From Pseudoips prasinana (taxonomy: Eukaryota; Arthropoda; Insecta; Lepidoptera; Nolidae), in NCBI GenBank assembly GCA_951640165.1, contig OX621257.1, positions 7,575,201-7,639,200 on the forward strand: a stretch of 64,000 nucleotides of DNA. Direction: 5' to 3'. This document shows positions 55,273 to 64,000 of the stretch, piece after piece (positions within the stretch are counted from its first letter, which is position 1; each line of letters begins with the position of its first letter). Under the pieces are notes generated by a model that did not search any database, had not been told where the DNA came from, and saw nothing but the letters and a program-made list of their open reading frames with translations. The position numbers and the translations under genes are program-made.

Positions 55273-58200
55273 GTGAGTACTTTTTTTTTGTTATTTTTTT
55301 GACTGCCGCCTTGCTACATCATGTTCCAGGTTTGATTCCCGTACAGGACATCTAATTGTATTTACAATATGTAGTTGCTACGAGCCTGGGTGGGTTCAAA
55401 TCCCGGGTCGGGCCAAAAGTGATTTTGGTACTTTTCTGTAAAATGAAAAATTTCCCAGCATCAGCCCGATGTCTGGAAGTTGGCGGTGTAATACCCCCGG
55501 GCCTCGGAGAGCACGTAAAGCTATCGGTCCTGTGCCTGACCTCTTTCCGATCGTATCGCTAGGCGTTCCATCGGATCATGAGACTGATGGAATGGAAAGT
55601 GCTCCTGTGTTTGCGCTCACACTTGTGCACTATAACATGTCCCGCGCAGATGGCCAATCTCTAATGAAACAGACCGCCGTGGCCGAAATTTGGCTAGGAG
55701 GACATTATCATTCATATTTCGTATAAATTTCGGTAGTGGATGAAATTTCCGGGGATGGAAAAATTTGAACCAACCCACCCACTCCCCTCCATTCAGACCG
55801 ATGATCTTGCGAGAGAGTAGCGCATAGCCGGAAATTGTGCAGATCTTTTGGGTAGGCCTTTGTCCAGCTGTAATTGGCTCGTACGACGATGATCATTGTA
55901 TCTTAAATATAACATAGGTTTTTGATCTAGTTGTCAGAATATAAACCTTTGCTTTTTTCTGCATAGAATTATGGGATTTACTAAAATCCGCTGCAGCTGA
56001 AACTGTTAAACGAGGTGGTGTAACGCGTGTAATGCTTGGAAGCCTATATTATGGTGCGTATATCATGTTGTATATCTGAAATTGAATTGTGCGCAGAAGC
56101 TATACAGACTGCTCTAAAATTGCTAGATCCATCTAAAGGATCAGGTCCGGATTGTGTACCACCTAGCATGTTAATTAGAACATATCAAAATCTGTGCCCT
56201 GCGTTATATTTATTAAAACGCGCATTTATTACTTATGTGTACAGAAGTGGCAATAAATGTAATGTAGAGAACTATTGCCCTATCTCTATCGTCTCTGCCT
56301 TGTCAAAGGATTTTGAGAGACTTGTACACGACGTTACACTGTTCTATACATCAGCTCATTATCGCAGAACAACACGGATTTGTTAAACGCCGCTCTACGG
56401 TATGGATAGTTCAACTCAGATGTGCGCGCGGCTCTATGTGTGGGTAAACCTTGTACATATACAGTGACTTTGTGTGCGTGACAAGAGGTACAGTCGGGTA
56501 CAAATACGAATACAGTTATTTACGGGTTATAATAATTATACGGATTTAAAAGAGTTATTTCGTAATTTAATGTTTATTTATTGAATATTATTCTGAATCG
56601 CTACTTGAAAAATCAAATGATGAATTTTCGGATTCGTTGCTCTCACCGAGGTTAATTATGAATTCAAACTCCATGTCAAAATGTCAATAGTATTCTTCTT
56701 CTTTCTTTTGTACATGTCGACAAGTATTACGCCACATCCGTTCATCAATTTGACTTAAACGTTCATTTATGAGTTTCATTATTTCAATCACATTTTGGTC
56801 GACTTTATGCGAAGCAATATTTTTTTTTTAATTCCCCACACATTTTCTATGAGGTTTAGTTCAGGATGATGTAGTGGCGAAGTTGAAGAACTTTTATGCC
56901 ATATGGCTGAAGTATGTCGTCAATCTTGTAACAGATATATTTTACTTTATTTTTTTTTTTATCAATATATACAGTTCAATTTTTTTCATATCTTGATTAA
57001 AACCTATATTTTTTTCTATAAACCATCTCTGCATTTCAATTTTTTTAGAATTAGAATTTGGGGCTGTGTCATTTTGAACGTTATGGTATGAGGCATTATC
57101 AAGCACAACCACAGAGTTAGGTGGAAGATTTGGTACTAGACGTTCTTTTAGCCACTGTTCATAGTTTTTTGCGTTCATATTAGAGTGGTAAACACCAGAA
57201 ACACTATTTGCTATTTGCTTTGTATGTTAATAGTGCGTTAGGTACGAAACCTTGTTCTGAACCAGCATGCAAAATGATAATTCTTTGTCATTTCGACAGG
57301 TTTCTCTTTAAAGGTGGTCCATCTTTATTACCCCATCCTTTGCTTTGCACATAATTAGTTAAGATGTAGCTCTCATCTGTATATACGATACACCGATTTT
57401 CTTGACGGTATCTGAGTAATTTTTTTAGGTAGGAAACAACGATTTTCCTACCTATTTTTGGATGTCATGCCGCTTTATAATAACACGTCTATTATTCACA
57501 GTTTTTCGCCATTTGTATCCCAACTTTAACAAAGCTGTACGCAGAGTCGAAATACTTCCATCATAGTTAAGTTTATCTTGAAATATTCTTTTCAACTTTA
57601 GCAAGGTAGGTAACTCGCGATGTTCTAAATGGTAATTTTGATGTTCATCAATGTTAAAGTTGTCTAATTCTAAGTTTTTTAAACGTTTTTTCGGTCTTTA
57701 TGTGGAGATTTAAATTTAGAGTCAGATTCTTTTACTTCAGCCAATATATTAGTAATTTTTCTCCCTGATACCTCAACTGCCATTGTTGTTCTTATCCGTA
57801 CCCTATTCAAATGTTCACTTAATTTCGATATTCAAATTGAACTTGCACTACAAACTGGATCATTTACTAGTTCCAATATATCTCTCGCATCTATTTCAGA
57901 AATTCGTATTCCTTAGTAATGGTTTCCCGAGTCTAAAAAATTAATACGTAAACGTCAACAAGGATATATTTTTTCGTATATAGAATCATAATAAATACTA
58001 ATTACATCTAAATTTAAAATTAAAAAATATTTACCTGACTCAATAAATATTTTCTCCGTGAAGAACTAGACATTTTAGTAAACGACTGTACCCTTAAGAA
58101 AAAGTGATAAGAACACGTCTTGCTAGGACAACGACTGCCGCGTCACTGCCACACGAATGAAAGTTGTATATTTACAAGCCCACGCACACATAGGGCCGCG

Positions 58201-59131
58201 CACACAACTGAGTTGAACTATCTTTAAGAAACTAGATACTGTTTACATAGACTTTCAAAAAGCCTTTGACAAGGTAGATCACACTCTACTCATGAAGAAG
58301 ATTGCATTTAATGGTATACGAGATGATTTACTTCGGTGGTTAGCGTCATATATTTTAATAGAACTCAAAAAGTTGTTGTGAATGGCTTTGAATTGACTCT
58401 TTAATTGTCAAATCTGGTGTTCCCCAAGGTTCTATTTTAGGCACTATATTATTCATTATATTTTTAATGACATCAAGCAATGTTTCCTCAACTCACGTTT
58501 TTTAATGTATGCAGACGATATTAAAATTTATATCTCTTGCAAAACCAAAGATCACTGCTTATTTGCTGCTCGTTTTCTAATACTTCAACCAAATAACTCA
58601 ATAACGTTATATTTTTTTAGGATTGTGTAAGTGTATAGTTTCCCCTTTGGTAGGAAGCAGGAGGTTTGAACTTATATTGCGATAGAATTGTGGTATCATA
58701 TTAGAAACCTTCTCACTTACGTCACCTAAAATTCCAAATTATTATTGGTGCAGATATTAACCAAACCAAACTGGACTTTGAGAAATTTAGTTATTTTTAG
58801 AGCTTGCCTTAAGAAGGCCGTAGTATTTTTGGTTGATAGGGCTTAGGAGCTTCAGGTGGTTAATCGATATGTTTGGTATAATACTTACTTACCTTAATAT
58901 AGACAGAACTATTCAAACAATATGTAGTAAAATTAATTAACATCCGCATGACGTGTATACAGCCAATTTGATAAAGCAGTCGGAATAACATAAGTGAGTA
59001 GCTATGTATCCTTATTGCAGTAATAACAGATCCGGAAGATGCCTTAACAGCAGCAAATGCATGTCTTCAGAAACATTACTCATACGGCTTTGCGAAAGCC
59101 TGGCTTGGAGACGGACTTGGCACCGGATCAG
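55113..59131 (+). CDS. Cytochrome P450, CYP4 clan (CYP340-like), exons 1-3; rest beyond the window
   Basis: Exons are 55113-55272, 55967-56053 and 59021-59131. All junctions are GT-AG and phase 1, and together they give 119 codons. Residues about 3-24 form the ER-membrane anchor (SLLIVAICLCAGWTWTLYV). The Pro-rich hinge PPMYPGLIPFIGHLH follows. Exon 2 gives LWDLLKSAAAETVKRGGV and VMLGSLYY, and exon 3 gives VITDPEDALTAANACLQKH and WLGDGLGTGS. This matches the N-terminal third of lepidopteran CYP340/CYP341-type enzymes, which oxidise lipophilic substrates or xenobiotics. The I-helix, ExxR and heme-Cys parts must lie to the right of 64000 if the gene is intact. Introns hold SINE, RTE, LINE and IS630-type insertions. 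The subfamily is an inference. Confidence 0.82.
55290..55735 (+). repeat. SINE D fragment followed by SINE family C, copy 2, in P450 intron 1
   Basis: A SINE-D-like piece (gtttgattcccgtacaggac, to about 55365) is followed from 55378 by SINE C. SINE C has B box ggttcaaatcc, agtgattttggtacttttct and the tail aaatttggctaggaggacat. Confidence 0.65.
55795..55895 (+). mobile_element. RTE 3' end fragment in P450 intron 1
   Basis: The sequences accgatgatcttgcgagaga and aggcctttgtccagctgtaa match the end of the RTE ORF at 13237-13340. Confidence 0.65.
55967..56053 (+). CDS. P450 exon 2
   Basis: The acceptor is ttttttctgcatag and the donor gtgcgt; the exon is 87 nt (2 + 28 codons + 1). It was found by phase and fold: QLWDLLKSAAAET joins GDSI of exon 1 to VITDPED of exon 3. 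Confidence 0.8.
56409..58218 (-). mobile_element. IS630/Tc1-mariner element, 1.81 kb, with TA target duplication
   Basis: The terminal inverted repeats start GTTCAACTCAG on both sides and stay similar for about 45 bp (left gatgtgcgcgcggctctatg, right inverse gttgtgtgcgcggccctatg). TA dinucleotides flank the element at 56407-56408 and 58219-58220. It carries a minus-strand transposase gene. Confidence 0.85.
56690..58074 (-). pseudogene. IS630-type transposase with intron, broken by frameshifts
   Basis: Exon 1 at about 58074-58036 gives MSSSSRRKYLLSQ and then a donor gtaaat. Exon 2 starts at about 57932 after ttttttag. The decayed reading contains VSGRKITNILAEV, LRTALLKLGYKWRKTVNNR, CIVYTDESYI (first Asp), NYEQWLKERLVPNLP, VVVLDNASYHNV (second Asp) and HPELNLIENVWG (Glu). 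The gap between the second Asp and the Glu is about 80 residues, much longer than in Tc1. This matches the insect IS630-like family with a long insert before the Glu. Frames change several times (around 57460, 57270 and 56930). Confidence 0.75.
58561..59020. other. Non-coding end of P450 intron 2
   Basis: No gene is seen. A short block at 58735-58765 (attattattggtgcagatat) resembles the endonuclease GADxN coding motif of the R1-type element at 61745 but is too short to call. Confidence 0.4.
59021..59131 (+). CDS. P450 exon 3
   Basis: The acceptor is cttattgcag and the donor gtaaga; the exon is 111 nt. It encodes the conserved DPED...CLQKH...FAKAWLG segment. Confidence 0.85.
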
Positions 59132-59367
59132 GTAAGACAAAGGTCTCAAATTATTGTATACTCTTAAAACCATACGTAGTACCTAAGCTATTTAAATGTA
59201 GCATCTGAAGCGTACATCTATAAAGCGTAACTGTGTGACACTATCCTAATCTATCACTTTGTATCGTTGTCTATACGGTGCTCTATTTTGCTCCACTTTC
59301 ATAGCTTTTTCTCTTTCTATCTACTTCATGTATTCACCATAACATTGACCAGCTGGCTGTTTCTAAA

Positions 59368-61377
59368 ATGATTTGTTGTAAACCTGAAGATTGTAAAACT
59401 TATGTAAAAAATCCGGAAAAACAACTTAAAATAATAACTCAGAATATCCGATCAATAAATGCCAATATTGATAGCTTTGTGACACTATTACATAGAACTA
59501 ACTTACAATACGATGTAATTGTCCTCACAGAGTGTTGGCTAAAGCATAATTTTCTTATTCCTATCATTGATAACTACTCCTATTACTACACTACCAATAA
59601 TAATAATCAAAATGATGGAATCGTCATATATGTAAAGAAATCACTAAACTTCACAGTCAAGGAACCCAATTTTAAAGATGCCAGTTGTCTACTATTAAAA
59701 GACAGATCAGAAAATGCTTTCATCTGCATCTATCGGTCGCCTTCTATCTCAGATATTTCCAATTTCTTAGAGTCACTAAACTTAATTTTAAGCAACTTAA
59801 CTTCTTTTAAAAATATCGCGATAATAGGAGATATTAATCTTGATATTAATAGCACACCCTGCCCTAATCACATAACTGACTACCTTAATCTTGTAGCGTT
59901 TCATGGTATGCTCCCAGCACATACGTTTCCAACGCGGGAAAGTGCTTGTCTCGATCATGTTATACTAAAAACTAAACAAAAAGCGTTAACAATCGTATTA
60001 GAATCAACGGTTACTGACCACAATGCTGTTGTTTTGTGCCTTAGATCTCAGAAACACTATAAAACCAAAAAAGTTGTTATTGCAAAAATTAATTATGACA
60101 CTCTAGATACAGATATAAGCAACCTTGACTTTCTCCCTATTCACCAATGCACTGATGCGAATGAAGCAACAAAGCTATTTGTTGACCATCTAAATACACT
60201 TATAAATTCAAACACCATCAACAGACCGATACCTAATAACAAGCGCATATCGAAACCATGGATCACTACGGGGATGCTACGATGTATGCGAAACAGGGAT
60301 GCGATGCAAAAAAAAGTCAAACAGTCTCCTAATAATCCGATACTAAGCACAACTTACAAAAGATATAGAAATCGTATGAATATCGCGAATAAGCTATCGG
60401 TGATGGATTGTACGCAGCGCCTTACCAGTATTATTTCATTACTTGCGCTCAAATCTTCATGCAATGAAACTAAATTGGCGAACGCAGAACGTCAGTTAGA
60501 TCTTTGCGTAAATAAAACCAATTCTGAGATTCCTACGTACGCGGAACAATTAAAACTGCGTTTACCGAAAAAAACCGCCGCCCCCATAGTACAGACGCGA
60601 AAACCGGTTCCTTCAATTATTGCGTATCCCACCGCTGAGCGATCAGCGGAGTACGCGACTTCGTCGGCGACCAAGGAAGCGTTTATGAAGGCTATAAAAC
60701 CCGCGGACGACGGTTTTCAAATAGTAGGCGTTAAAAAAACTTCCAATTCTGGCGTTGTACTCCGAGTGGCAAATGAAACCCAACTCAATAAAATTCGCTC
60801 TGTCGAGGCCATTCGTTCGGCGGGTTTAAAACTTCAAACTCCATCCGGGCGACGACCGCGCATACTTATAAAAGATATACCGTCGTCAATGGACGACCAG
60901 GTCTTTTTAACAGCGTTATACAGGCAAAATATCAAAGATAGTGATCTTAAAGTCAGCGAAGACGATTTTACGTCTAAAACTAAAATTGTGCGCAAGCGTA
61001 ACGTAGCTAATGGGCGCAAGTGGGTGGGAATTGAGCTTGAACCGGAGATTAGAAAACATTTAGTCAGCACTAAAGAAAAACTTTTCATCGACTGGGCTAC
61101 ATGCCGCTTTATTGATGATTTAGAGGTAGTTCGGTGTTTAAACTGCCAGCAATATGGGCATGTTTTCAAGTACTGTAGTAATAAATTACCTACCTGTGCC
61201 TTATGCGCAGAAGCACATCCCACAAAATCATGTAAGCACCACAAATACCCAGAATTTAAACCAGTTTGTGCATCGTGTAAAACATATAAAAAACCTCACG
61301 ACCACAAATGCGGCTCGGACAACTGCCCCACATTTAAGCATAAACTTGAGCAGTTAGTGCTAAATACCAAATATTAA
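59368..61377 (+). CDS. Chimeric ORF: LINE APE endonuclease fused in frame to R1-clade ORF1 (Gag), 669 codons
   Basis: Residues 1 to about 337 are an APE endonuclease of a CR1/Jockey-like LINE: IITQNIRSINANI, IVLTECWLKH, IIGDINLDI, ACLDHVIL and TVTDHNAVVLCL, ending in the pre-RT linker YKRYRNRMN. From about residue 338 (60379) the composition becomes less AT-rich. The rest is an R1-clade ORF1: TYAEQLKLRLPKK, ILIKDIPSSMDD, then three Cys/His knuckles (CLNCQQYGHVFKYC at 590-603, CALCAEAHPTKSC and CASCKTYKKPHDHKC) near the C-terminus. The simplest reading is a 5'-truncated R1-clade copy inserted in an older LINE, with the frame surviving by chance. There is no stop in 669 codons. The start used is the first Met. 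It lies in P450 intron 3. Confidence 0.8.
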   Translation: MICCKPEDCKTYVKNPEKQLKIITQNIRSINANIDSFVTLLHRTNLQYDVIVLTECWLKHNFLIPIIDNYSYYYTTNNNNQNDGIVIYVKKSLNFTVKEPNFKDASCLLLKDRSENAFICIYRSPSISDISNFLESLNLILSNLTSFKNIAIIGDINLDINSTPCPNHITDYLNLVAFHGMLPAHTFPTRESACLDHVILKTKQKALTIVLESTVTDHNAVVLCLRSQKHYKTKKVVIAKINYDTLDTDISNLDFLPIHQCTDANEATKLFVDHLNTLINSNTINRPIPNNKRISKPWITTGMLRCMRNRDAMQKKVKQSPNNPILSTTYKRYRNRMNIANKLSVMDCTQRLTSIISLLALKSSCNETKLANAERQLDLCVNKTNSEIPTYAEQLKLRLPKKTAAPIVQTRKPVPSIIAYPTAERSAEYATSSATKEAFMKAIKPADDGFQIVGVKKTSNSGVVLRVANETQLNKIRSVEAIRSAGLKLQTPSGRRPRILIKDIPSSMDDQVFLTALYRQNIKDSDLKVSEDDFTSKTKIVRKRNVANGRKWVGIELEPEIRKHLVSTKEKLFIDWATCRFIDDLEVVRCLNCQQYGHVFKYCSNKLPTCALCAEAHPTKSCKHHKYPEFKPVCASCKTYKKPHDHKCGSDNCPTFKHKLEQLVLNTKY

Positions 61378-64000
61378 TATGGCTTACTTAAAAATAGGGC
61401 AGCTAAATCTTCACAACGATAGGGTTGCGACATCAGAGTTGGAAACTTTAGTCAATGAATACAACTTAGATATAGTGCTTGTACAAGAACAATATCAATA
61501 TGCGCGTTTAAAAAATAAATTGGTGCAGCTAGACAACAAATCACGGGCTGCTATTTACGTAACGCGTACTAATTTTACGGTAAGCGCTATGCGAAACCTC
61601 ATGACGTCACACTGTGCTGTCGCTGAAATATCATCCCCATCCTGGAAAGTTTACGTAGTGAGCTGTTATTTTCAGTATTCAGATCCTGTCGGTCCCCATT
61701 TACATCACTTGCGCCATGTTTTGATGTCCCTCAAAGGACACAAAATTATTATTGGCGCAGATGTTAACGCATCCTCTACGTTATGGTATGGCAAATACCG
61801 TTCAAGCGATACAGAACGGCGGAACGCCGTCGAAGATTTCGTCGCTGAGATGAATCTATCAATACATAACACTCCTGATGCACCGCCTACTTATTGTAGC
61901 CCTACTGGCGAATCTTTTATTGACGTCACTTTTTCAAGCTCATACGTCCGAATAGATGGATGGCGTGTTTTGCCTGACGCTTCATCCAGTGATCACCGCT
62001 TAATCGTGTACGAGTTTGTTCCTCGGTTGGCACAAAGACCTACGGCTATTTACGGTAACTATAGATATCGGCTCAAAGGGGCCGATTGGGATTTTTTCAG
62101 AGCTCTTTTTGCCGCGCATGCCAGGGATTTCACCCGGGATGAACTAACAACAGAGGAATGTGCTGTAATGATGTCGGACACTTTTACCTACTGTGCCGAT
62201 ATTGCCATAGGCCGCGTCCCTATCACTAATATTCGAAGATGCGATTGGTGGAATAACTACTTAATTAAAGTTCGATGTGAATTTCGGAGAGCACGTAAAA
62301 AATATAATAAACTAAAAAAACGTAAAATTGTAGGCGATGTTTTAAATAATGCATATATAAATCTCAAAATAGCTCGTTCACGTTACCGCTCGTCAATAGA
62401 GAAATCCAAAGGCAATCTTATTAGAAAAATAGTCGATAAATTAGATAAAGAAGGCCCGTGGTCGCCCCTATACCATGAGTTTAAAGCAAATAGGTCTATA
62501 GATTTAGCTTATATTCAAAATATAAAAATCAATAATACCTACACCAGTGGCATAGAGGAGACCACGGAATCCTTACTTAATTCGCTCATACCTGATGATA
62601 GTTCCTTGAACGATAATGACTACCATAAGCAAATTAGACAGTGGGCAAACAATCCACCCGCTACCTATATGTCTAGTCTTCCTACAATTAATGAGTTTAT
62701 GAATACTGTGAAATCGCTACCTGTTAACAAAGCTTCAGGTGAAGATAAAATATCCAACAAAATGATAATAGAAGCCACAAAACAATCCGGTGATTCAATA
62801 CTAAAAGTTTTTAATCGTTGCATATCTGAAGGGACTTTTCCGCGTTCTTGGCGCAGCGGTTTTATTCGTATTATACCAAAAAATGGCGATAAACTGCCTG
62901 AAGACCCTAAGTCATACCGACCAATAACGTTACTGCCTTCCTTAGGCAAGCTTCTAGAACGACTTATTGTACCGCGATTGCTGCCGGGAGGACCAAAATT
63001 TCACGGAAATCAATTTGGTTTTACTGCGGGTAAATCGACAGTGGACGCAGCTATCTCAGTGAGGAAAGCTGTAAACTCGTCCGAATGTAAATACGTTTTG
63101 GCCATATTCCTAGATATTTCAGGGGCGTTTGATAATACTTGGTGGCCAATTTTGTTACAAAAACTTAAGTTACGCGGTTGTTACAGTAATATATATTCGA
63201 TAATCACATCTTATTTCGTACATGGCTCTGCAACTCTTAAGCTTGGTCACTTCAGAGTCACTAAATCGTTAACCATGGGTTGCCCCCAGGGCTCAGTGCT
63301 CGCGCCGTATCTCTGGAACTTGGGTTTTGATGACTTCTTGACATTACCCTTGCCATCACGCTGCTCTCTAACGGCATATGCTGACGATGGCCTCTTACTT
63401 ATACAGGGTAACTCCAGGAGAGAGTTGGAAAATCTGGCTCAAACTTGCTTAAGTATGATAAGTGAATGGGGTAAAAGAAATCGCCTTACATTTGCTCCTC
63501 ATAAAACCTACCAACTCCTTCTTAAAGGTGAACTAAAATCCCCCCCGGGCGTAAAACTTAATAATGTTACTGTAAAACGCAAAATATCAACCTGTTATTT
63601 GGGTTTAGTTTTAGAAAAGAATTTCTCGTTTATAGAACATATTAAATCAGTTGGGGAAAAAGCTAAGCGAAACTTTTTTGCACTTACAAGGATATCGACG
63701 GCAACCTGGGGCCTCTCTTTTAATACTCTTAAAATCATTTACGGGGCAACCTATCTTGGGTGTATATGCTACGGTTCGCCTGTGTGGGCTGATAGGGCTA
63801 CCATCGGAGCTGCTCGCCGTAAATTACTACAAAGCCAGAGGTTGGCGTTGATATTTCTGTGTAAAGCCTATAGAACAGTGAGCACAGAGGCCCTACCTGT
63901 CCTAGCGGGTGTACTACCGGTTGATCTTGAAGTACAAAGACGAGCAGCAATGTATTATTCTACGCGCGATAATTTAGAAAATGATTTCTTATCATTACGC
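60380..64000 (+). mobile_element. R1-clade LINE, 5'-truncated in ORF1, continuing past the window
   Basis: The copy starts inside ORF1 (about 60380), holds the ORF1 C-terminal half and an uninterrupted ORF2, and leaves the window at 64000. R1-clade elements include site-specific types, but this one sits in an unrelated LINE. Confidence 0.8.
61379..64000 (+). CDS. R1-clade ORF2: APE endonuclease + reverse transcriptase (open to window end)
   Basis: The ATG at 61379 follows the ORF1 stop by one base (TAAtATG). This is close to the overlapping stop/start seen in SART1-type elements, where ORF2 is translated by re-initiation. At least 874 codons are open to the edge. The APE domain has KIGQLNLHNDR, VLVQEQYQYA, IIIGADVNASSTLWYG and SSSDHRLIVYEF. 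The RT has YRPITLLPSLGKLLER, NQFGFTAGKSTVDAAI, LAIFLDISGAFDNTWW, GCPQGSVLAPYLWNL and LTAYADDGLLLI (about 63374). The frame was spot-checked at 62486, 63275, 63374 and 63842 and is consistent. Catalytic residues are intact. The C-terminal zinc knuckle is beyond the window. Confidence 0.88.
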   Translation, partial: MAYLKIGQLNLHNDRVATSELETLVNEYNLDIVLVQEQYQYARLKNKLVQLDNKSRAAIYVTRTNFTVSAMRNLMTSHCAVAEISSPSWKVYVVSCYFQYSDPVGPHLHHLRHVLMSLKGHKIIIGADVNASSTLWYGKYRSSDTERRNAVEDFVAEMNLSIHNTPDAPPTYCSPTGESFIDVTFSSSYVRIDGWRVLPDASSSDHRLIVYEFVPRLAQRPTAIYGNYRYRLKGADWDFFRALFAAHARDFTRDELTTEECAVMMSDTFTYCADIAIGRVPITNIRRCDWWNNYLIKVRCEFRRARKKYNKLKKRKIVGDVLNNAYINLKIARSRYRSSIEKSKGNLIRKIVDKLDKEGPWSPLYHEFKANRSIDLAYIQNIKINNTYTSGIEETTESLLNSLIPDDSSLNDNDYHKQIRQWANNPPATYMSSLPTINEFMNTVKSLPVNKASGEDKISNKMIIEATKQSGDSILKVFNRCISEGTFPRSWRSGFIRIIPKNGDKLPEDPKSYRPITLLPSLGKLLERLIVPRLLPGGPKFHGNQFGFTAGKSTVDAAISVRKAVNSSECKYVLAIFLDISGAFDNTWWPILLQKLKLRGCYSNIYSIITSYFVHGSATLKLGHFRVTKSLTMGCPQGSVLAPYLWNLGFDDFLTLPLPSRCSLTAYADDGLLLIQGNSRRELENLAQTCLSMISEWGKRNRLTFAPHKTYQLLLKGELKSPPGVKLNNVTVKRKISTCYLGLVLEKNFSFIEHIKSVGEKAKRNFFALTRISTATWGLSFNTLKIIYGATYLGCICYGSPVWADRATIGAARRKLLQSQRLALIFLCKAYRTVSTEALPVLAGVLPVDLEVQRRAAMYYSTRDNLENDFLSLR

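Larger units (their letters stand above)
56075..58560 (+). pseudogene. LINE RT remnant in P450 intron 2, split by an IS630-like element
   Basis: The left piece (56075-56406) reads LDPSKGSGPDCVPPSML, NYCPISIVSALSKDFERLV and HGFVKRRSTV. The right piece (58221-58560) reads DTVYIDFQKAFDKVDHTLLM, SGVPQGSIL in a shifted frame, and FLMYADDIKIYIS. The order of RT motifs is continuous across the insertion. It has many stops and shifts. Confidence 0.75.

Noticed and set aside
58735..58765. Endonuclease motif fragment like IIGADIN
   Set aside because: It is only about ten codons with no continuing frame, so it is below what can be called.

Overview
The window looks like a piece of a moth or butterfly (Lepidoptera) nuclear genome. 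It is AT-rich, has intron-containing genes with GT/AG junctions, and carries repeat families typical of that order: tRNA-derived SINEs, RTE, Jockey, CR1/L2-like and R1-clade LINEs, Tc1/IS630-mariner elements and MITEs. All family assignments come from motifs read in the sequence and recalled family knowledge; no database search was run.

Two host genes can be assembled. The first is a secreted dual C-type-lectin-domain protein (immulectin type) on the minus strand. Six coding exons run from 51818 down to 28108. All intron phases agree, the total is 984 nt, and the predicted protein has 327 residues. The second is the 5' part of a CYP4-clan cytochrome P450 on the plus strand. Exons 1-3 lie at 55113-59131, preceded by a TATA box; the rest lies beyond the right edge. 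Both genes have introns packed with transposable elements.

Layout: 1-580 Tc1-like transposase end. 581-10200 repeat-rich non-coding DNA (SINEs, MITE, foldback elements, a CpG-rich block). 10226-13510 a near-intact RTE LINE inserted in a 128-bp tandem array, with target duplication. 14733-20080 a decayed TE-type gene (minus) split by a 4-kb LINE whose ORF1 has a PHD-like finger. 20322-24000 a LINE with an intact 974-codon ORF (minus). 24400-26085 a 5'-truncated LINE (minus). 28108-51818 the lectin gene. Its introns hold a 37-copy 35-bp minisatellite, a foldback MITE, a 4.26-kb DNA transposon with a nested RTE, a Jockey tail, a 96-bp coding-like tandem repeat, a long-TIR element splitting a LINE, and a 0.45-kb palindrome. 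51957-53125 a 179-bp tandem array directly upstream of the lectin. 55113-59131 the P450 exons, with an IS630-like element nested in a LINE. 59368-64000 a chimeric LINE ORF joined to R1-clade ORF1 and an open R1-clade ORF2 that leaves the window.

There is no operon-like or defence-system organisation. The unusual material is structural: a fused endonuclease/Gag ORF, an uncommon number of short near-perfect inverted duplications (a template-switch signature), higher-order minisatellite structure grown from a SINE tail, and two DNA elements with distinctive terminal repeats.
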